Assembly: GCA_009731375.1 (NCBI GenBank)
Contig: BJOX01000004.1
Location: 986,196 to 1,021,370, forward strand
Direction: 5' to 3'
Source: Paulinella micropora
Lineage: Eukaryota > Cercozoa > Imbricatea > Euglyphida
Length of the DNA: 35,175 nt
Under the pieces are notes generated by a model. It had not been told where the DNA came from. It searched no databases and saw only the letters and a list, made by a program, of their open reading frames with translations. Below are positions 1 to 7,714 of the stretch, piece by piece (the first letter of the stretch is position 1; the number at the start of each line of letters is the position of its first letter). The position numbers and the translations under genes were made by a program.

Positions 1-429
1 AGCACCAAGCAGGACTACTTGAATGAAATTGAAAAATGGAACATTGACAGCGAAGTTAAGAAACCCACTATTAAATGGACTAAGCCTGACATTGTATCTT
101 TCTATGAGCAATATAAGCCCAATGTTGGGATTTCCAACATAGATGATAATGTTAAAGTAGTTATACCCTTAGAAGACACATTGACGAAAATGATGGAGGA
201 AGAAAGCACTCCTTTTAATACTGCTGATTTAAAAGAGACTGGTATCACCGAAATAAAGGCTGAGGTCGGCGAAGAAATAGCACAAAGTGAAACCGATATT
301 TTTCTTCAATATGGTAAGTATAAAAAAATGAAAATTGAAGATGTTGCTAAGATTGATAAACCATACCTTGAATATTTAACTCAACAACCTTATTTTAATA
401 ACAAAGATGCGGTAAAAAAATACCTATGA
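1..429 (+). CDS. C-terminal part of an unidentified viral protein with an ExoX-C-like tail (5' partial)
   Basis: The frame is open from base 1 and ends with TGA at 427-429, so only the last 142 codons are in the window. There is no ATG in this frame near the beginning, and a start at TTG 19 would be arbitrary. The last 45 residues contain FLQYGKYKKMKIEDVAKID followed by YLEYL, the pattern of the small C-terminal domain seen in exonuclease X-like proteins and other nucleic-acid enzymes (YGKYKG, then an acidic helix, then YL.WL). The segment before it is acidic and low in hydrophobic residues and looks like a linker. It is one of the few plus-strand genes here and converges on the gene ending at 463 with 33 bases between. 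In Polinton-like viruses the replication genes often lie beyond the capsid block, so this may be the end of a polymerase, helicase or nuclease. That is inference. Confidence 0.6.
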   Translation, partial: STKQDYLNEIEKWNIDSEVKKPTIKWTKPDIVSFYEQYKPNVGISNIDDNVKVVIPLEDTLTKMMEEESTPFNTADLKETGITEIKAEVGEEIAQSETDIFLQYGKYKKMKIEDVAKIDKPYLEYLTQQPYFNNKDAVKKYL

Positions 430-462
430 TATCACATCGCTTTTCATTAAATTTTTTTTGCT

Positions 463-1686
463 TTATTGGTCTTCTATAAAGTTCGCGATTACATTAATAT
501 TGCTACCAGCACCTGCCGACACAGCCTTCTGTGTGAATGTCAAAACATCGTTCGGTGTTAATTGAATATCGTATGTTCTGAGATTAATCTGTTGAGTTGA
601 GGTGGCATTTACATAAATCTTAAAAATTGTCGTTCCGTTGGCGATAGCGGTTGCTTTTGTGTCTGTATCTACGATTGAAGTTGTGGCATCAACATCAGCA
701 AAACCAGCCCCTGTTAGTGTCCCATTCAATACCATTCTGACGACATTTGACTTAGTATCTTCATTTGTAATACTTACCAAGGAAGGAAAGACATTTGAAT
801 AGTTGGTTAGGCTATTATTGAATAGTGCTTTATTCCTGATACTTAAAATGGGGCTTTCAGTGGTGCTCGTTTTTTCGTCTCCTTCCGCAGTATTTGTAAT
901 ACTGGTATTAATAGTATTTGAGCCCTCAACGAATAAACTGGCACTCGCCGTTTTAAGAATTTGTATTCCAGTCTTTGCATCATTTCTCATTACGGCTGTA
1001 AAGGGTAATGTCGTATTTCGCAGGCTTACACCATTATTATCATTCGCATACTTAATCATATGAACTAGTTGGAAATCACCAGTCTCTGGATTTTCAATTG
1101 AAAACTTAATGGCACCAAATCCAAGATACTGAAATTGAATTTGAAATACATTTCCTTTACTCCAGTCTAAGTCTGGCATAGCCGAAGTTCCATCGCAAGG
1201 GTCGTCCCAATCTTCTTGGTCAATATAATCTACAGCATTTCCCGAACAATGTGCGATATTCATTCCTGCTTGATTTTTGTAAAAATAAAAGCCATTGTTA
1301 AGGTCGTTTCCTATTCCAATAAATGAATAGTAATCTTTTGTATCATCCGTTGTCCATAGAGCAGTAAAGCGAGCAAGTACACCCGTTCCAGTTCTATATT
1401 TTATTCTCCTTTTACTTACTAATCCAGCATCCGCCGTCGCATTTGCTTGAGTTTTCAATTCTGCCATATTTTCCAAAAATGACACACTTGCTTTAGTTTC
1501 TGTTTTTGTCCATATCCTAGTATTAATGGTATATGGAAAGATTTCTTGTAATACTGGTGTTAATTGCGCAGTTGTTGTTTCGCCGAAGGCTGTCTTCATA
1601 TTATCAATGTGTCCATCATATCCTACTTTTAGGTTAATGAACTCTCCTTTAGGATTTTGTGCTACCAAATTTCGTTGGTGAGACAT
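463..1686 (-). CDS. Probable virion structural protein (407 aa), phage/algal-virus-like
   Basis: This is a complete reading frame of 407 residues with ATG at 1686. The sequence is beta-rich, has no signal peptide or membrane helix, and is rich in Thr, Asn and Gly. The middle part (about residues 85-235) has an orderly pattern: a basic RRIKYRTGTG strand, a FIGIGNDLNNGFYF strand pair, a D-rich turn (DWDDPCDG), LDWSKGNVFQIQFQYLGFG, then a strand with IENPETG and VHMIKYANDNN. I associate this layout with structural proteins of marine phages and algal viruses whose exact role is not settled; I could not search to confirm it. The C-terminal part resembles a beta-sandwich or fibre tip. It lies last in the capsid-gene block, 54 bases after the major capsid gene, with an AT motif (GATAATATATAACA) directly before the ATG. 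A spike or decoration protein is the likeliest role. Confidence 0.7.
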   Translation of the reverse strand: MSHQRNLVAQNPKGEFINLKVGYDGHIDNMKTAFGETTTAQLTPVLQEIFPYTINTRIWTKTETKASVSFLENMAELKTQANATADAGLVSKRRIKYRTGTGVLARFTALWTTDDTKDYYSFIGIGNDLNNGFYFYKNQAGMNIAHCSGNAVDYIDQEDWDDPCDGTSAMPDLDWSKGNVFQIQFQYLGFGAIKFSIENPETGDFQLVHMIKYANDNNGVSLRNTTLPFTAVMRNDAKTGIQILKTASASLFVEGSNTINTSITNTAEGDEKTSTTESPILSIRNKALFNNSLTNYSNVFPSLVSITNEDTKSNVVRMVLNGTLTGAGFADVDATTSIVDTDTKATAIANGTTIFKIYVNATSTQQINLRTYDIQLTPNDVLTFTQKAVSAGAGSNINVIANFIEDQ

Positions 1687-1699
1687 TGTTATATATTAT
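1687..1699 (-). promoter_or_regulatory. TAATATA-type start-proximal promoter motif
   Basis: On the minus strand the bases before ATG 1686 read TAATATATAACA. The same AT core abuts the start codons of eight other viral genes (4110, 6721, 7701, 8227, 12973, 13840, 13852, 15061). The role as core promoter or transcription start is inferred from the repeated position. Confidence 0.5.
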
Positions 1700-1740
1700 C
1701 AAAAAATATAAATTAACTATCAAAATTAATAATTACCCAC

Positions 1741-3210
1741 TTAACTAATTGAAATAACATTTGCCTTCACTTGAACCTCTCGCTGAGTAATGGCCACGGT
1801 GTAATGGTTGTGAGCATTATTCGCAGTTGTCCCAATGAATTCCCATCGTCGCTCCATAGACAGGTCAAGTCCGCTAATCTCATTCTGGTCTTTGCTCCAC
1901 AGCGGACGAGTGTTATCCCAAGCATCAACCCAGAACCAGTTATATTTGTATATGTCCGCATTCATCAAAGCCGAACCCTCAATCTTTGATTTCAAATACA
2001 TATAGTCTTCTTCTAGGGAGGTATCAATATTAAACTCCTGCTGTCGTGCTCCGTCAAGTGTGGTGTAAAAATTTACAACCTTAGCCTGTGCTCTGTTATC
2101 GTGGTCATAAGCAGTATTCTTTTTTTCTTCGTTGTTAAAAACTGAGTGATAAATCTTCTTCAAACGGCGACCATGACCTCTGTCAAATCGCATAATAATA
2201 TTTTGGGTTGTGGATGCTCCAATTGAGTTCTTATAAACATAAGGATAATCAATGTTAAAACTCATACCCTCAGTGCTAGCAATCTTCGCCTGAATGGATT
2301 GAATGACATCAGGATTAGTTTCAACAGCCAGAAACAAAGCAAGATTAGTAACATCAGCACTGACAACCGTCCCCGCGGAGCCGACATTCGCAGTGTTAGC
2401 AGCAGTCGCCGCACCATTAGTCACTGTATAACTAGCTCTGTCAGTAGCACTCCACACAATCCGCATCGTCAAAATCTCAGGAAACATAATGGTTTTATCA
2501 AGAGCGAAAATAGTATTAATAAGCATACTCAAAGGAATTTTCACATTGATAGCAGCAGCACCATTAACACCTGCCAAATACTTTGCTTCGTTGTAATTAA
2601 CATTTACAGGCGAAAGTGTGCCAGTGCCGTCAGTTAATGCTGTATCGTTATGACGACGAGCACTAATGGATGGTTCAGCAAACATAGCAAGAGTTCTTGC
2701 CGCCACGTTATCAGCACCATCTGTCATCGCACGAAAGTTAGTTCTAGTAGCTTCAACAGCACTAACATTAATCAATCCATTCGCATTACACTTTTGAAGC
2801 ATACAGCCGTATCCAGTAGCAATATCGTGATTAGGAAGGTCAAGGAAATCCTTCAAAGATATCTCGGGCTTCCAAAGCATTTTAGTAACCGTCCCGAGAT
2901 GGTTAAGGTCGCACAGATAAACACCGCTACGGGTCTGAAGTTGAATTTGTCTAATGGATGAAAGGCAGTCCATAAAAATTCTACTATAAATGTTAGCACC
3001 ACCTGTTCTAAGAGTATAAGTAAAGCTCAAATAAGAGCGGGCGAGATTGAACGGGCGACTGATAAGGTCAAATGATCGTTCTTGCCCACCAGCAGTGGTG
3101 ACCTCAAAGGTTCCAGAGCCCTCACGTGGAGCGAGTTTATTCAAACGATAAGAAGCACTGATGTAGTCAGTTCTAGAAAAGTCTAGCTCGCCTCCGTGTT
3201 GAGTTGGCAT
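1741..3210 (-). CDS. MCP: Major capsid protein (double jelly-roll type, Polinton/PLV-like)
   Basis: This is a complete frame of 489 residues, the usual size of double jelly-roll major capsid proteins in Polinton-like viruses and virophages. It opens with a short polar arm and the pattern GSGTFEVTTAGGQERSFDL, then long alternating beta segments without membrane helices, and ends in a beta-rich tail. Around residues 335-400 the order FDRGHGRRLKKIYHSVFN followed by a YDHDN loop and FYTTLDGARQQEF resembles the second jelly-roll of this group. The identification rests on size, beta content and position between the minor capsid gene and other virion genes. A fold prediction should show two vertical eight-stranded barrels. 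Three copies would form a pseudo-hexameric capsomer. The 87-base upstream spacer lacks the AT motif right at the ATG; a similar GAATATATTTG lies about 45 bases upstream, so this mRNA may have a longer leader. The frame is intact, unlike several neighbours. Confidence 0.8.
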   Translation of the reverse strand: MPTQHGGELDFSRTDYISASYRLNKLAPREGSGTFEVTTAGGQERSFDLISRPFNLARSYLSFTYTLRTGGANIYSRIFMDCLSSIRQIQLQTRSGVYLCDLNHLGTVTKMLWKPEISLKDFLDLPNHDIATGYGCMLQKCNANGLINVSAVEATRTNFRAMTDGADNVAARTLAMFAEPSISARRHNDTALTDGTGTLSPVNVNYNEAKYLAGVNGAAAINVKIPLSMLINTIFALDKTIMFPEILTMRIVWSATDRASYTVTNGAATAANTANVGSAGTVVSADVTNLALFLAVETNPDVIQSIQAKIASTEGMSFNIDYPYVYKNSIGASTTQNIIMRFDRGHGRRLKKIYHSVFNNEEKKNTAYDHDNRAQAKVVNFYTTLDGARQQEFNIDTSLEEDYMYLKSKIEGSALMNADIYKYNWFWVDAWDNTRPLWSKDQNEISGLDLSMERRWEFIGTTANNAHNHYTVAITQREVQVKANVISIS

Positions 3211-3297
3211 TTTGTTTTTGAATTTTAGGCAGTAGTGTAAGTTGATTAATACACAAATATATTCATAGAAAAAAATAATTAAATCAAAAATAATTAT
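3211..3297 (-). promoter_or_regulatory. Upstream region of the major capsid gene
   Basis: The 87-base spacer is very AT-rich. GAATATATTTG on the minus strand at 3255-3265 matches the core of the start-proximal motif but lies about 45 bases from the ATG. No inverted repeat comparable to those at 6358-7862 is visible. Confidence 0.35.
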
Positions 3298-4110
3298 TTA
3301 TCTCTGTTTCAAAAGATTGAAAAAGGATGTACATAAATTAAAACAATTCGTTTCCCTGTAAATCAACAAAGTCATAACAACTCCCAAGCCATTAAGATTT
3401 ATAGCCTGATCGTTTTCGTCTGTAAGATAAAACCTAAATACATTATTTGAACTGGAGGATAATTTCTTACCATACTCCGACCCACTTCCGTCGTATATAA
3501 CGGCTCCAAATGGTATTTCGTTGGCAGTGTATATTTCTTGTAGCACGTGATTATCTCCTTCACCAACTAAGTCCGATTGAAGATACAAAGTCTTTTCACC
3601 AGTTAAAATAATTACATTTGGCGATTTAATAAAATCAGTGGCGAAGAAATATGTTGAATTTCTATCAAACCCCATTACTTCGTGAATACGTGTATCAGCA
3701 TCAAATATAAACCGCGGTTGAATACCTCCGTTATTTGAAACACTGAATGTTAATTTGCCATCTTCTGGTTCTATGTTGGTATTATTACTTGAGACGACAT
3801 AAGTATAATTATTTGGGCTGTCTGCGGTTAGCACCTCCGACAACTTATTTTTTAGATTGTTCATTGTGTAGTTTCCCTCAGGTATCGTAATTAAAGCCTC
3901 ATACCCGTCTTCGCTAAGAGTAAAAGTATTATATGGCGAAGCCACAGAGTAATACGACTTTGGAACATAGATATGAAGAATTTTACAATGTGTGGGATTG
4001 TCCAGTGATTTTAAGTTTATTTCGTGTGTAAAGTCGCTATCTGTGCCTGTTATTCTGTTTTTACTATTTATGTAATAGATACCACTTGACCTGCCCCCTT
4101 TGTAATCCAT
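3298..4110 (-). CDS. mCP: Minor capsid (penton-like) protein
   Basis: This is a complete 270-residue frame with ATG at 4110, preceded by CGTATAATATACA on the minus strand. The N-terminus has a conserved-looking pattern for penton/minor capsid proteins of Polinton-like viruses and relatives: a YYINSKNRITGTDSDFTHEI stretch, then ILHIYVPKSYYSV, then YNTFTLSEDGYEALITIPEG leading to NYTMNNLKNKLSEVL. This alternation of short strands is typical of a single jelly-roll that would occupy the capsid vertices. The protein ends in a less typical Cys/Phe-rich tail (NCFNLCTSFFNLL), which could be native or could come from a late frame change. It sits between the protease and the major capsid gene, the order expected for a morphogenesis operon. 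The assignment is from pattern and context; no search was possible. Confidence 0.75.
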   Translation of the reverse strand: MDYKGGRSSGIYYINSKNRITGTDSDFTHEINLKSLDNPTHCKILHIYVPKSYYSVASPYNTFTLSEDGYEALITIPEGNYTMNNLKNKLSEVLTADSPNNYTYVVSSNNTNIEPEDGKLTFSVSNNGGIQPRFIFDADTRIHEVMGFDRNSTYFFATDFIKSPNVIILTGEKTLYLQSDLVGEGDNHVLQEIYTANEIPFGAVIYDGSGSEYGKKLSSSSNNVFRFYLTDENDQAINLNGLGVVMTLLIYRETNCFNLCTSFFNLLKQR

Positions 4111-4132
4111 TGTATATTATACGAATAATTTT

Positions 4133-4597
4133 TTATATGAATGTATTAAATCCCTCACCATCCCCATAACCATTCTGTGCTTTTAATTTCTCCGCTTCTT
4201 CTTCCTTTAAGTCTGTGTATCCACTAGCAAATTTAAAGCGATTACCTTTCGCCCGCTCCATTAAAAATCTCATTGAGTGCCATCCACAAGTTGAGGAAGT
4301 ATCACTCTGTTGTTTTACTTGATTAACCTTCATTAATAAATAACTATCGGGGTGGCTTTTGTCAATTAGTCGTTTCATTTGTTGTTGAAAGTCTTCCGTT
4401 GGTTGGTAAAGTGCTAATGGGTCATACACTTCCACTGACCTGTCTTTATCTAGACTTACCCATATAGCAATCCAATGAGACCCCGCTTGTTTGTGATTGT
4501 CCAAATTCATAATAAATTCGTATCGCTTTCTGCTTCCGGGCTTCAACTTATAGATTTCATCACTGGCTATCGCTCCGAGATACCATCCATATTTTTT
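4133..4597 (-). CDS. PRO: Adenain-like (Ulp1-type) cysteine maturation protease, lacking an in-frame start
   Basis: The frame is open from 4597 down to the stop at 4133 (154 codons). The fold family is recognisable from the active-site order: His in GSHWIAIW, an acidic residue in VEVYDPLALY, a Gln in VKQQSD, and the nucleophile in TCGWHSMRF. In adenain-type proteases these are the catalytic His, Asp/Glu, oxyanion Gln and Cys. The enzyme would cleave capsid and core precursors during virion maturation. There is no ATG before the His region except one at the FIMNLD strand, which is too late to give a whole domain. The segment YGWYLGAIASDEIYKLKPG, typical of the domain start, lies in this frame just after a run of seven A on the coding strand (4592-4598). 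The preceding residues of the domain (GLMTNEIDDIMKK) are the end of the overlapping gene 4560-6296. So the protease is reached only by a +1 shift, or the A run carries an indel. Confidence 0.8.
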   Translation of the reverse strand, partial: KKYGWYLGAIASDEIYKLKPGSRKRYEFIMNLDNHKQAGSHWIAIWVSLDKDRSVEVYDPLALYQPTEDFQQQMKRLIDKSHPDSYLLMKVNQVKQQSDTSSTCGWHSMRFLMERAKGNRFKFASGYTDLKEEEAEKLKAQNGYGDGEGFNTFI

Positions 4598-6296
4598 TCA
4601 TTATATCATCTATTTCATTAGTCATTAATCCCCGCCCCTCACCCTCTTGCTGATATTTATCAACTTCACTTTCATTCGCTTCGCTCATTCTCGTTTGTTG
4701 ATAAACATCGTCCGCTGACTTTTCTGGTTCCTCTTGCTGTTGCTCTGGTTTTGGCTCTAATGGTGGGGGTATGGTAGGGGGTGGAACCCCCTCCTGAGGC
4801 ATTCCCTCGTCAATATTTAAATCCGCTGAAACTTGTTTATCTACATTTGGGTCTATTGTCATTTTACTAGTTAGAGTTTTTACAAAATCCTTTTTATTCA
4901 TTGTGTGCCTCCAATCTTTGCGGGCTAAGTATTTTTTTATTTTCGCTATTGAAAATACCTTATCAATTAATTCATCTAATGTCTTCGCTCCAGTGTCTAC
5001 GCGACTCTTGGGGGTATGGTAGGGGGTTTTTCCCCCTCCAGTACCTTTTTGCTCACTAATGCCCATATACTCTTCATATCTAGCATAATCCGCCACTTTT
5101 CTTTTTACGTTTTTCACCTCACTTCCAACATCAATATTAAACCTTTTAATCATGTTAATAATCCACTTTGAAGTGTCTTTGTAATTTAATTTGTTATGAC
5201 CATCATTATCTAGTCTCTTTTTTAAAGCCTGTGCTAACTCTTTTATGGTAATGGTTGGGTGATAAGTTTTTGAAAATCCAGAGATTAAAAATTGATTAAT
5301 TTGTAAATTTTCAAAATGCTTACCCTTTTCTTCTGCTTTCTTTTCTTCCTTTTCAAGTTTTTCTTTATATTCTTCTGCTAACTTTTTCTGTTCCTCTAAA
5401 GATGTCGCTGTGGCTATAGCAGTCTGAATATCTTGACTGGCTTTTTGTAAGTCTTTACGACTCATCTTTTTTATGAAATTATCTGTATATCCTGCTAATT
5501 TCAGTGTTTCAATATCTTTCTGCTTTTGCTTTTTTTCTTCCTCATATTGCTCTTTTGTTTTTAATGGTGCTTCATTTTCTAAATTATTTAATGGCGGTGC
5601 TTGTGGTGGTGCTCCAAATGGCGGTGCTAATGGTGGTGCTTGTGGCGGTGCTCCAAATTGTGGCGGTGCTTGTGGCTGTCCATATTGCGGTGGCATAATA
5701 TATTGATATTGCGGTGGCGGTGGTAATGCTTGCATTCTATTTTTTCTGTCTTCTTCATATTTTACATCATCTATGAGTTTTTGCTCCCTTCTTAGTTCTC
5801 TGTCTTTTTGTTCTTGTCGTTCCTTGATATCGGATAGTTCATTGCGGTGTATCCTTGCTAACTCATCCTGCCTTTCCTTCACATCTGCTACGTCTTTTCG
5901 TTCTAGCCTTTTCTTTTCTTCTTCTAAATCCTCCCTTTTCTTCTTTTCCTTTTCTTCCTCGTCATGTATTAACTCATATTTCTTTTGTAAGTTGCTTTGT
6001 ATTTGGTTTCGGTTCTCGTGTTCAAGACGATTGAAATCAGATTTGATTATTTTTTCTCTTGGTTTGCGGCTAGCCCTTTGAGACTTTGGTTTGCCAATAT
6101 ATTTCATAAAAAGTTTAACGATTTGTAATGTGCTTAAATCATTTGTTTTCTTACCAAAATTAAGATAATATTTTTTGCCCTTCTGGATAATATATGGCCT
6201 CCCGCTCTTATTTCTATAAACTCGTGGTGGACGGACTTTCGCCCTTTTCACATTCTTAGTCTTTGATATTTTAGAATTACGCTCCATGCTTCGCAT
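4560..6296 (-). CDS. Large basic, coiled-coil and proline-rich protein fused out of frame to the protease
   Basis: This is a 578-residue frame with ATG at 6296 (a second ATG at 6287 is possible). The first 80 residues are strongly basic (KVRPPRVYRNKSGRPYII), suggesting DNA or capsid-interior binding. Residues about 95-190 form a charged Glu/Lys/Arg coiled coil. Residues about 190-245 are a Pro/Gln/Gly/Ala repeat with APPQFGAPPQAPPLAPPF. A second coiled coil follows (about 255-330), then a more globular segment and a second proline-rich, acidic linker. The last residues, GLMTNEIDDIMKK, look like the beginning of the maturation protease domain. The overall build, a long scaffold-like part in front of a protease, would suit a scaffold or protease carrier. 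A stop follows 13 codons after an A7 run, while the +1 frame continues into the protease. I recognise no named family for the N-terminal part. Confidence 0.65.
   Translation of the reverse strand: MRSMERNSKISKTKNVKRAKVRPPRVYRNKSGRPYIIQKGKKYYLNFGKKTNDLSTLQIVKLFMKYIGKPKSQRASRKPREKIIKSDFNRLEHENRNQIQSNLQKKYELIHDEEEKEKKKREDLEEEKKRLERKDVADVKERQDELARIHRNELSDIKERQEQKDRELRREQKLIDDVKYEEDRKNRMQALPPPPQYQYIMPPQYGQPQAPPQFGAPPQAPPLAPPFGAPPQAPPLNNLENEAPLKTKEQYEEEKKQKQKDIETLKLAGYTDNFIKKMSRKDLQKASQDIQTAIATATSLEEQKKLAEEYKEKLEKEEKKAEEKGKHFENLQINQFLISGFSKTYHPTITIKELAQALKKRLDNDGHNKLNYKDTSKWIINMIKRFNIDVGSEVKNVKRKVADYARYEEYMGISEQKGTGGGKTPYHTPKSRVDTGAKTLDELIDKVFSIAKIKKYLARKDWRHTMNKKDFVKTLTSKMTIDPNVDKQVSADLNIDEGMPQEGVPPPTIPPPLEPKPEQQQEEPEKSADDVYQQTRMSEANESEVDKYQQEGEGRGLMTNEIDDIMKKIWMVSRSDSQ
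4764..4794. repeat. 31-bp GC-rich hairpin repeat, copy 1
   Basis: The plus strand reads TGGGGGTATGGTAGGGGGT, a four-base spacer GGAA, then CCCCCTCC, so the G5 and C5 blocks can pair. The same 31 bases recur at 5009-5039, differing only in the spacer. It is translated in the surrounding gene as a Pro-Pro-Thr-Ile-Pro-rich stretch. Confidence 0.8.
5009..5039. repeat. 31-bp GC-rich hairpin repeat, copy 2
   Basis: This copy is identical to the one at 4764-4794 except that the loop is TTTT. The offset is 245 bases, not a multiple of three, so the same DNA is read in a different frame (Thr-Pro-Tyr-His-Thr-Pro). That indicates selection or mobility at the DNA or RNA level, not a protein repeat. Confidence 0.8.
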
Positions 6297-6305
6297 TCCC
6301 GCTTA

Positions 6306-6335
6306 TTCTAAAACATCTATTTTTTGTTTTAAGAA
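6306..6335 (-). terminator. Intergenic hairpin B1, before gene 4560-6296
   Basis: The arms TTCTAAAACA and TGTTTTAAGAA pair over about 10 bp with one bulge. The hairpin lies 10-39 bases upstream of the ATG at 6296 and forms a tandem pair with the hairpin at 6358-6407. Its function (3'-end signal, regulatory element or both) is inferred. Confidence 0.4.
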
Positions 6336-6357
6336 AAAATAAATCGGTTTTACGATG

Positions 6358-6407
6358 TTTATGAGCAAGCGAAAATGAGCATAGCGAATGAAAGCGATGC
6401 TCATAAA
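6358..6407 (-). terminator. Intergenic hairpin A1, just after gene 6410-6721
   Basis: The arms TTTATGAGCA (6358-6367) and TGCTCATAAA (6398-6407) are perfectly complementary over 10 bp with a 30-base loop. It begins two bases after the stop codon of the basic protein. It is nearly identical, loop included, to the hairpin at 6815-6864. By analogy with the hairpin rule for mimivirus and virophage transcripts it may define mRNA 3' ends. Confidence 0.6.
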
Positions 6408-6409
6408 TA

Positions 6410-6721
6410 TCAACGAAACTTTACAGCACCTCCTCGTTGCTTACCATACCCAAGTTTTGCGGCAGTAGCACTAACACTACCCGCGTAAGGCACCCCAACA
6501 CTACTCAATGCCCCCGCAGTCCTAGAGATTACCTTATTATCGCGAAGGAATTTATTAACAGCCAAGGCAGTTTTTCCGACCTTAGCCCAGTTAATCTTTC
6601 CTCCCTTTTGACCACATCCCTTCTTCTTAGTTTTCTTTTTTCCTCCCTTCTGTGGCATTGATGGATTGTATCCGATGTTATATCCTGATGGTTGTGAAAT
6701 TATCACTGGTGATACTGGCAT
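6410..6721 (-). CDS. Small basic Gly/Lys-rich virion-type protein (103 aa)
   Basis: The frame has 103 residues with ATG at 6721, directly preceded on the coding strand by TGTATTATAT, the shared start-proximal motif. A short hydrophobic N-terminal part (PVSPVIISQPSG) leads to a basic block KGGKKKTKKKGCGQKGG, then an amphipathic region (INWAKVGKTALAVNKFLRD, ISRTAGALSSVGVPYAGS) and a C-terminal GYGKQRGGAVKFR. Such short, strongly basic, glycine-containing proteins in Polinton-like viruses and their relatives are thought to be DNA-condensing or capsid-interior proteins and are frequent substrates of the maturation protease. The Gly-Gly motifs flanking the basic block would be possible cleavage sites. 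It lies between the ATPase and the scaffold/protease gene with double hairpins on both sides. I do not recognise a specific named family. Confidence 0.6.
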   Translation of the reverse strand: MPVSPVIISQPSGYNIGYNPSMPQKGGKKKTKKKGCGQKGGKINWAKVGKTALAVNKFLRDNKVISRTAGALSSVGVPYAGSVSATAAKLGYGKQRGGAVKFR

Positions 6722-6753
6722 ATATAATACAGAAAAATAATTAATTATTGATA

Positions 6754-6799
6754 TTTAAAATTCCGCACTTTCGTCTTTGACTTTCGTGCGGTTTTTAAA
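6754..6799 (-). terminator. Intergenic hairpin B2, before gene 6410-6721
   Basis: The arms TTTAAAATTCCGCAC and GTGCGGTTTTTAAA pair over about 14 bp with a small mismatch near the middle. It is separated from hairpin A2 by AAACATCGTTTTTCGATGTTT, itself an 8-bp stem with a T5 loop. It sits about 33 bases upstream of the ATG at 6721. Confidence 0.5.
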
Positions 6800-6814
6800 C
6801 ATCGTTTTTCGATG

Positions 6815-6864
6815 TTTATGAGCAAGCGAAAATGAGCGAAGCGAATGAAAGCGATGCTCATAAA
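6815..6864 (-). terminator. Intergenic hairpin A2, just after the ATPase gene
   Basis: The arms TTTATGAGCA (6815-6824) and TGCTCATAAA (6855-6864) are a perfect 10-bp stem. The hairpin begins three bases after the ATPase stop codon at 6868. It is a near-exact copy of A1 (6358-6407), with loops differing by only a couple of bases. Confidence 0.6.
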
Positions 6865-6867
6865 TAT

Positions 6868-7701
6868 CTATTTCAACCGATAAGCAAAGTTTTTGCGTAA
6901 TTCATCATCAACACTTGAAACATAAAGAAAATTAAATCTCTCCTTTGTTGCTTCGTGATACTTTTGAAGAAAGTAATCAAAACCAAAAGATAAGTCTAAG
7001 TGTTTATACACGAGTTCCATTTTGTCCTGAGACTGCCCCGGAAAGATTAATAGATAATCTAACTGCTTAATGGCTTCTGGCCTTAGGTCGTTCAAATACT
7101 GACTAGACATAATAACCTTACTTTTATAGTGTCTGTTCTTTTTTAGCAAATCACTTACGGACTTGTCTCTTAATCCACTCCCTAAATCGTCCAAAACAAA
7201 AACTACCTCTGGCGACATATACTTGCTGGGTCGTTCTTTTGGTTCTGTAGTTTTCTTTTTTTCTTCTTTTCCAAAGTATAAAAATTGTGGCTTCTCTATT
7301 TCTTCTTTGTCCTGTTTTACTTCTCCTTCGTGTTGTTCGTCATGTCTGTTCAGTTTGTCTAACTCATAATCTATGACACTATCTCCGACACGTCGGAGAT
7401 TACCATCCGATTTAAGAAAGGTATATATCGCCATCGGGTTGCCTCTGTTCTTAAAGTGCTTAACCATTGCTTTATAAATGTAGTCCTTGTGTATTGTTGA
7501 AGCAATAATGACAATGCGGGTTTTTCTGTCTGTAGTCCGTTTCAGTATTTCAAAGAGTGCTGTCGTCTTACCGCTCTTCTTACGGGCAAGTAGAAATATG
7601 TTGGCATACGGCTCATTGAATAATTTATAACCTTTTGCTTTTTTATCTCCGTTTCCGTCCTGCTTCACAGGCTTAACTTTGACATTGTTAATCTTCTCCA
7701 T
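6868..7701 (-). CDS. ATPase: FtsK/HerA-type genome packaging ATPase
   Basis: This is a complete 277-residue frame with ATG at 7701, preceded by CAATAATATATA on the coding strand. The N-terminal third has a Walker A loop in IFLLARKKSGKTTALFEIL; the first Gly of the classical loop is Ala, and the GKT core is intact. Walker B is VVFVLDDLGSG near residues 170-180, followed by a region with the sensor-like VIMSSQYLNDLRPEA. This order and length match the packaging ATPases of Polintons, virophages and nucleocytoplasmic large DNA viruses, which pump DNA into preformed capsids. A charged Glu/Lys insertion between the two Walker motifs (about residues 115-160) looks like a loop. The gene lies within the structural block, bounded on both sides by paired hairpins. 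Confidence 0.88.
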   Translation of the reverse strand: MEKINNVKVKPVKQDGNGDKKAKGYKLFNEPYANIFLLARKKSGKTTALFEILKRTTDRKTRIVIIASTIHKDYIYKAMVKHFKNRGNPMAIYTFLKSDGNLRRVGDSVIDYELDKLNRHDEQHEGEVKQDKEEIEKPQFLYFGKEEKKKTTEPKERPSKYMSPEVVFVLDDLGSGLRDKSVSDLLKKNRHYKSKVIMSSQYLNDLRPEAIKQLDYLLIFPGQSQDKMELVYKHLDLSFGFDYFLQKYHEATKERFNFLYVSSVDDELRKNFAYRLK

Positions 7702-7714
7702 TATATATTATTGC

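Noticed and set aside
803-1063. Plus-strand hydrophobic frame opposite the structural gene
   Set aside because: It is a shadow of gene 463-1686 without a start motif or protein-like character.
2299-2961. Two plus-strand frames opposite the major capsid gene
   Set aside because: They are antisense shadows of a well-supported capsid reading frame.
5473-6081. Gly/Cys/Ser-rich plus-strand frames
   Set aside because: They mirror the Pro/Gln and Glu/Lys repeats of gene 4560-6296.
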